DNA of 64,000 bases, from contig CM064876.1 in NCBI GenBank assembly GCA_032719365.1, forward strand, positions 57,035,864 to 57,099,863, given 5' to 3'. Shown piece after piece: positions 57,932 through 64,000 of the stretch (positions are counted from its first letter, which is position 1; each line of letters starts with the position of its first letter). Made by a program: the position numbers and the translations under genes. The DNA is from Prinsepia uniflora (taxonomy: Eukaryota; Streptophyta; Magnoliopsida; Rosales; Rosaceae). The notes under the pieces were generated by a model. It was given only the letters and a program-made list of their open reading frames with translations. It was not told the origin of the DNA and did not search any database.

Positions 57932-60594
57932 TGTAACACCCCGGAAATTCGAGGATTTTAATATTGTAATTTAATGTATGAATTGACGTTTTCATCCCTG
58001 TGAATTGTATTGCCAAATTGTTGCTTTTTGATGGGTGGGTCAAACAGACTTTGACCAATGACCGTGACGTAGTTCAGGACGTCACGAGTCCATAGACAGG
58101 TGGCACGTCCAATTCGGACGAACAGGGAAAAAGTTATGACTATCGGAAGTTCAAGGGCATTACCGTAATTTGGACGATGGGGGCGAAAATGTTGACTTTT
58201 CGTTTGGCAACGAATTTTCACACGACTCAAGGACCGTTAGGTAGGTCTCGATGCCCTGAGTCCGTTGACAAGCGGCACGTTGAAATCGGACTTCGGATGG
58301 CTGAGTTACGGGTCTGGAAAGTGAAGGGCATTATGGTAATTTTTTAACTAGGGGCATTTTGGTCATTTTACCCCTGGTTACTGTAGCAACCGCGGGGGAA
58401 CATGGGCGGCACCACCATGTGCGGTGGCTCTGAGTGCCCAATTGATTATTCAAGTGTGTGCTGGAAAGAAAGGATTGTTTAAAGCTTTTGGAGTATAAAA
58501 TCGTGGTCTGATTCATCCACCCAGCACAGCCACATTGATAATTTGAAGATTCGAAGCTTTCGGGGGAAAAATCTCAGTGGACAGATTGGACTTCCACGAG
58601 CTGCTGGGACGGCTCAGTTTGTTTAAACTGAGTGGAATTCGTGTAAGCTTAACTCTGCTGTTGAGGAACTGAAAATTGGAGAGAAAACCAGAGAGAAACC
58701 ATTTCGGAAAAATTTGGAGGGAAATCGGGTTTTTAATTTCTGGTGCTTGTTGGGCCAAAACAAGGCCTGGGTTAGCTTTCTGGGAGCGTTTAGAACACAT
58801 CCACATCGAAATCGAAGGCAACCAGCCATGGGTGAGCTGGGACGGTGACTGCCGTGTTCAGAGGAATTTCAAAGGTTTGGACGACCACTTCCAGGTGAGT
58901 GTTGGTTCAATTGATTGTGTTTTTCAGTTCGTTTTAACCCTAGGATGCTTACTGTGAAGTTAATTTGATATTGGTGTTGGAATCAATTAGTTGTGGTGAT
59001 CAACCCGTTTGGGTGATCACGGGTCGAGGGTCCATTTGAGGGACCATTGAGGTTGATTTTTTACTCCGAACTATAATTAGATGGTTAATGAACATGTTAG
59101 GATAAAAAACGAGTGAAATCGAGAGGAAATTGAGGGTCAATTAACCGTGTCAAGCCGCAGGTGGCAGACCCGTATTGCAGGCTATCGGGTGAAGGAGATG
59201 ACACTGTAGCAGCTACAGTGTCAGCCGCGTGACTTTCACGCGCAGCCACTTTGGGCGGCGCGTGAGGGCGCGTTGGTGCTTATCTCCGATCACGATCAAC
59301 ATGACTTTTATTCCTCTCATCATTCTGAACATTTTGGTGAATTAACCATGTTGATCTGAGATAGTTAGGAGGGTCAGTTTAGGGCCGGTTGTCTCGGGAA
59401 ACCTGTTGGACGGTTTACCCGAGCCGGTTTCTGTTTCGGACTTTTTGGATAAATGTTTAAGACTTGTAGTGACCCTTACGTGTGATTTGGACTAACAGGA
59501 ATTGTACGATAATCCCGGTACAGGTCCGTACGCGCAGATTCACCGCGGGATCGTACTGTGTGTGGGCCCGATTTCATTAAACCCTTGCATGCTTAAATGT
59601 TTTCTGATTTACTTATATATTCACATGCTGGAATCAAGAAACGGTTTTGATGATATTGAAATTATGATTATGGCACGTTTCACGGTATTTGGGTTTGAGA
59701 CCCGTTCGATGAAAATTAAAGATTGGTTTGGATTTTATCTATGTATATATGTTTTGCATGTGGATATCAATAAAATGTATATGGTACTGCACTGTATAGA
59801 TCCACTCTTGTGATACTGTCTCCTCCGGATGTGGTACCCCGAAGCGGTCACGGCGCATTGCCTGCGAGGGGTCATTCTACGGAGGAACCGGACCGTAAAA
59901 TGACTCAGAAGCAGGATTGCTATAATTTGACGTCAGGGACGTCGAGAGTCTAGGATGCTAGGCATTTGAGATGCCGTACTCGGACAGGGTTCGGGGATTT
60001 GATTCGGGATTGAGACCCCGAGTGGCACGCGTAGCCTTGGGACTGTGACCTTATTGGACGTCAGGGACATCAGACATCGGGGATGTGAGGATTGGAGTGT
60101 ATAGTGCAGTGGATATAATTATGTTTATGGTTTTATTACATGCCTTATGGTTCATATTATATGATTTATGGTTTTAAATTCTGGTGCATGCATGTTTGGA
60201 AAACGGAGGGGTAAATTATATGTTTTACTTATTAAACTGTTTTATAAACTTGAGTTTTGGCCCACTCACCCTTAATGTTTTGGTAACCCCTCCAGGCTGT
60301 GCTACTGAGGTAGATGAGGATCCAGAGGCTGAGGCATAGATATACTTCTACGTATCTGAACCCCTGTCGGGTGGTTTGACCCGCAGGATTATTTTTGAGT
60401 CGTGCTAGAAATTTGTAATTTTGGCTTTCATCCCTTGTCTGACATCTGTTAAATTTGGATTTGATGTATAACTTTAATTTGGATATTTATGCATTTGGAC
60501 GTTTGAGGTTAAAATCGGTATGTTATTTTTGGTGTCAGACGGGAGCAGGGCGCGTCCCCTTGTGGTCCCCGTGGGATCGGGGCGGGTCCTGTCA
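57932..60594 (+). repeat. 3' LTR of the Tekay element
   Basis: 2663 bp, collinear with the 5' LTR. U3 inverted pair at 58064-58085. It has a TATA box missing from the 5' LTR, donor CCAG|GTGAGTG (58895), acceptor CTAACAG|G (59498), 59-nt mini-exon 59499-59557, mutated second donor GTGTGTGGGCC (59558), branch-point block (60259-60269) and acceptor (60295). Confidence 0.92.
58494..58500 (+). promoter_or_regulatory. TATA box in the Tekay 3' LTR
   Basis: TATAAAA, followed within about 70 bp by sequence kept in both LTRs. The 5' LTR reads CATCAAAA at the same place (about 51240), so only this LTR retains the box. Confidence 0.55.
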
Positions 60595-61899
60595 TGTAAT
60601 CTTAATTGCTTTCTTAAATAAGTTATGTTTCTTTTCAAAACCAAAATACGTGAAAACATCTGGACACTAAAAAATAATCGAAAACATGACCAATCCTCGT
60701 ATCCATCATCAATCTCACCTCATATCATCATCAGTCACGTCATCCGTGAAAAGCGTACAAATATATTCCAGTACAGGTCACGTCCGAGCACGTCGTCGTG
60801 AAAAAATATATGACCAAAGTTCATATAGTCATGAACAAATCAACGACCGATGTCATACATAAGCACTCCTGATCTAAGCATCCCATAGCTACTTATCATG
60901 TCGATGCTGACTGGACCTTACACCTCGCCACGTGTCACCACCTAGTTGGCCACGTGGTTTGACCCACGTCATCCTCTCCTACCTCTTGCTGGGTTGACCC
61001 ATGACCCTGTAACGAGTCGTTCAACCTGCAGACTTGACCTGATCAGAACTCACTCAAATCCCAACCAAAACTCTCCATTCTTCAACTAATCGATTCGTCG
61101 CTAACCTATAAAGAGTTCTACAACCTCAAAACAAAGAAACTATAGCTGAAAAACCTCCGCCCCAGCTCAACACTCACGACCAACTTCGAACATCCTTCTA
61201 GGGTGATTCTAGCGTCCAAAACCGTCCAATTAGGTCCCTGTGAACTTGAACAAGCTCAGAGAACACAACCAAGGCTTCAGAGCACAGTTACAAAGCCCCA
61301 AAGTCCAAACCCGAAAGCCCAACACACACGGGCTTACTTGTTTTTTGGGGTTTCCCGTCCAGCTACCAGGGCTCCGTTGTCCTTCACCGTCTCTGACGGC
61401 CTGTCTCACTGTCTCAGTAACTCTCTGTTCCCTCAGACCAGCAATAGATACAAAGGGAAAATGGGGAGGGGTTTCAGGTAGAAGAAAATGGAAGGAAAAG
61501 ATAAAACGAGATGAAGTTGTGTGATAAAGATGGTGGCCATAGGGTGGGTGAAACTTGTCAGTCTTCCTATGGTCCCCAACCAGATATTTTCGTCCATAAA
61601 AAACAAACAAAATTCAGCCCTTCTCGTAAAACGTGTTATCGTAAAATCCAATTTAACCATTCTAGACCCATAACTTTCCCGTATGGTGTCCAAATTTGAC
61701 ATGCTGTCTGTCTACGTACTAGTAAGGCCTTGATCTATATAAGGGACCTCGGTCCACGTGAATTTCATCTCCTCGGTCAAAAGTCAACATTTTTCCTTCT
61801 AGGGGAAAAATCGTTATTTTTACCTTAATCGTCTGATTAATATCAATTTAATCCTTGATTAACCTCGATAATCACGAAATTTCGAGACGGGTCATTACA

Positions 61900-62080
61900 T
61901 TCAATGCCAACATCATCGAAGCCTCGATGATTTGGTGGAGAAATACCCTGTGATGCCAGCATCAGAGAAACCTCGACGATCTGGCGAAGAATAACTTGTG
62001 ATGCCAACATTGGAGAAACCTATATGATCTGGCGGAGAAATTCTTTGTAATGCCAATGACGAAGCAACCTCAAAGAACCA
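61900..62080 (+). repeat. 48-bp minisatellite, right part (about four units)
   Basis: Units begin ATGCCAACATC and contain CTCGAYGATYTGGYGGAGAA, at 61904, 61952, 62000 and 62049, period 48-49 bp. Continuous with 44889-44983 before LARD-B inserted. Confidence 0.85.
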
Positions 62081-63350
62081 AATGATGGGAAGTATCCCAC
62101 ATCATGCTAGGAGAAGTATCATGACACCCAGAGATGGTATACCTTGTGAAAATGTAGTGTACATCCGAAATTCACTTTGACATCTTCGTTACCTTTAATT
62201 AACCAAAATCATAGAAACATAGAGAAAGAGCCCAAAATCCAATAAAATTGAAATCCTGGGTCTAAGCTCAAAATCATATTTTCAATCCATTATAGGAAAT
62301 CCACATCCAAAATCATTACCTTCAAACGAAAATTTATGTATGCCATACTATCTAGGAAACTTAAATCCACTCACCTTAATGTCCGTTCAAATTCCAACTC
62401 CGAGCTATTCTATCTCTTGTGAGACTTGGAGCCACCTTGCCAATCAAAACGCCACTTGATGTTTATAAATGACAATTATCAACCTAAAATTCGGTCCCCT
62501 AAACCTCAGGTGTTCCCAAGCGCCCTAAATGTGTACAAAGTAACTTTAAACATCCAAAATCGCCCTTAAGCAAACTGATGGACCCAAAACCCGTACCAAC
62601 AAATTTGGAACATTGAAAACATGTCCACACACGGGGCCTTAGGCTGGGGAACTCTCCTACATGTTGCCACACGCTGGCGGAAGGCCAATAACCATCCATG
62701 CACCCTCACGCACTGCCATGTGGAACTTATGCGTGCCATGTGCGTCCACACACATGATACAGTGCAAATGAATATTTCATCGCCTGAAAAAATATTCTTA
62801 TGGTAAAGGAATATTCCATCTATCACTATCTCTTTATATTTAATGGGCTATGTTAATTCCATTAGCATATACAAAGGAATATTTTGTCGCATGATGAAAT
62901 ATTCTGTCAAACCTAATAGAATATTCTGACGGTGAAGAAATATTTTGTCTATCACTATTTATTTAGATTTGATGGACTATGCTAATTCCACTAGCGTATT
63001 TTGTTCGACCTAACAACATCTAAAACAAGATTAATGAGACATTCCACCATCGGACCTCTATAAGCACCAGACTTTTGAAGTTTCATATCTCCTTCAATTC
63101 TCAACCAAACTCAGTGTTCTAATATTTTAAATCATTCTACTCAACCCAAAGAATCCAAATCCAAGGAAATGTGATGGCTGAAAAAATGATCAAGAAGCCA
63201 TGGTTCATCTTCAGCTCATTTCACCGCCTTTCGTAGTGGTCATTGGCAGAGATGGTAGGTAGGGACATGATGGTAAGGAGAAGGGGACGCTTGTAGTGTT
63301 ATTGATTTTAGTTGAAAGGATTGAAATCAATTTTTAGCTAGTAAAAAAAG
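62081..63350 (-). mobile_element. Old minus-strand LTR fragment
   Basis: On the minus strand the donor-like AAG|GTGAGTGGATT (donor G at 62374) and an RY-like GCATGCACG context resemble the chromovirus LTR leader. The 3' part with branch point and acceptor is missing at the minisatellite side, and no clear start is found. It contains a ~120-bp tandem duplication. The boundaries are approximate. Confidence 0.45.
62766..63005. repeat. AT-rich tandem duplication (~120 bp, two units)
   Basis: Both units contain TCTATCACTAT, a GGRCTATG block, TTAATTCCA/CTAATTCCA and TAGC(A/G)TAT in order, plus several GAATATTYY sub-repeats. Confidence 0.75.
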
Positions 63351-64000
63351 GATAGAAAGAACGGGATAAGAGAGAGTGTATGCGTGGAAAATTTCAAAAT
63401 CAAAGCATTAAAAAAATTCGAAAATTGAATAAATTAGGTGGTTTGAAAAAAATGTATTCAGAAATAGATACCACTAAAATACTTTTACAAATCTAGAAAC
63501 TATATAAGCCTTATAGTAACCTGATAGTTAAATTTTACAATTGAACATTACCAAGAAAAAAAGCCTATACCCCAAATCTCACCCACCTTTTTCTTCCTCC
63601 ATTCTTCAAATCATGAGAACCCAATACCCACCGAGAACGAAATCAACTACTTTCTTCTCCAAATCGCGACAACCTTCTTCTTCTCCATTCTTCTTCGTCT
63701 GGTAGCAACCTAATACCCACAAAGAAAGAAATTACGAACACCATCTTCTCCAAATCACGACCACTTGCTTCTCTAATCGCAACCACCATCTCCTCTAAAT
63801 TGCGTTCACCATCTCCTCCATTCTTCTTCGTCAGCGCAACAACCCACTAGCCATCAAGAAAAAAATCGCGATTAGGCGAGTAGATATATTTTTGAATATC
63901 AGCTCAAACAAAATTGAATATTATCTTCATTATAACAATGAAATCTCGGTTGGGTTTACAAAATTTTGAAATTTTTATAAATGGGCATCAACCATTTTGT
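63351..64000. other. Unassigned sequence with degenerate pyrimidine-rich repeats
   Basis: No gene or transposon recognised. 63590-63840 has imperfect repeats of CCATTCTTCTTCGTC and CACCATCTYCTCCAAAT, spaced 30-80 bp, which could be an untranslated leader or a decayed minisatellite. The window ends without a boundary. Confidence 0.35.

Larger units (their letters stand above)
50677..60594 (+). mobile_element. Tekay/Del-type chromovirus, nearly full length, coding region broken
   Basis: 9918 bp with two LTRs (2665 and 2663 bp), primer site, one gag-pol region and polypurine tract, flanked by TGTAA (50672-50676 and 60595-60599). Ends are TGTAACACC and GGTCCTRTCA. Domain order gag, protease, RT, RNase H, integrase, chromodomain is that of Ty3/gypsy chromoviruses. 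The C-terminal chromodomain and the SRVHDVFHISMLRKY style point to Tekay/Del. The two LTRs differ by a few percent by eye, so it is older than LARD-A. Confidence 0.93.
44984..61899 (-). mobile_element. LARD-B: non-coding LTR retrotransposon, split by a Tekay insertion
   Basis: Left LTR 44984-47609, interior 47610-50391, right LTR 50392-50676 plus 60595-61899, and perfect duplication TTCAA (44979-44983 and 61900-61904). Minus-strand ends are TGTAACGACCC (left LTR) and GGACCTGTCA. The primer site at 50377-50388 sets the orientation. No gag or pol motif is visible. The LTRs have reciprocal large deletions and are diverged, so this is older than LARD-A. Confidence 0.88.
50392..61899 (-). repeat. 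5' LTR of LARD-B, split at 50677-60594
   Basis: Segments 50392-50676 and 60595-61899. Relative to the other LTR, about 1.37 kb is missing, from just before the G-tract position to about 46937, which removes the second donor and mini-exon. It keeps about 330 bp (60.95-61.28 kb) that the other LTR lacks. The terminal hairpin (50436-50456) has one arm mutated (GTTAGAC). Confidence 0.8.

Overview
The window is nuclear DNA of a seed plant, most likely an angiosperm with a retrotransposon-rich genome. I recognise no intact host gene, rRNA, tRNA or CRISPR array. Nearly all of it is a nest of LTR retrotransposons, solo LTRs and LTR fragments, plus one LINE remnant and several small tandem repeats. 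Long LTRs (about 2.2-3.0 kb), primer sites matching initiator tRNA-Met (TGGTATCAGAGC), 5-bp target duplications and a chromodomain-bearing pol place the dominant group in the Ty3/gypsy chromoviruses, close to Tekay/Del.

Layout. 1-1017: 3' end of an Athila-type pol, split by a non-coding LARD-like element (LARD-A, minus strand, 1018-10755, TSD CAATG); host sequence resumes at 10756. 12774-22210: minus-strand solo LTR (TSD CTTTT) carrying a deleted chromovirus (13163-18541) and another solo LTR (19122-21266). 22269-24136: solo LTR. 25011-40140: four-deep nest: solo LTR, then solo LTR (26646-39294, TSD AATAT), then a deleted element (27491-38125), then a gag-only element (30479-37353, TSD GATAT). 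41.4-44.0 kb: minus-strand LTR fragment containing a solo LTR (41904-43808, TSD ATACC). About 44.16-44.88 kb: LINE/L1 reverse transcriptase remnant. 44984-61899: second non-coding element (LARD-B, minus, TSD TTCAA) inserted in a 48-bp minisatellite. Its right LTR is split by a nearly full-length but mutated Tekay chromovirus (50677-60594, plus, TSD TGTAA). 62.1-64.0 kb: an old LTR fragment and unassigned sequence.

How the parts fit. The Tekay copy has gag, protease, reverse transcriptase, RNase H, integrase and chromodomain, but is broken by stops and frameshifts. The gag-only and non-coding elements keep LTRs, primer site and polypurine tract of the same style, so they probably depended on Tekay-like proteins in trans.

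Main discovery candidate. LTRs of five element families in this window (autonomous, gag-only, gag-remnant and two non-coding) share what looks like a two-intron leader: donor, acceptor, a 59-88 nt mini-exon, a second donor GTGAGTGG, and a second acceptor preceded by a branch-point-like CCACTCAC. The second donor is exactly complementary, over 11-13 bases, to the block holding that branch point. The pairing is kept by compensatory changes between families. I infer an RNA switch partitioning transcripts between spliced messages and unspliced genomes. The LTRs also share a hairpin near their 3' end (GTCTGAC/GTCAGAC) and, in four families, a duplicated U3 module with an inverted TGACGT/ACGTCA pair. 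All of this was read by eye; no alignment or search was run.
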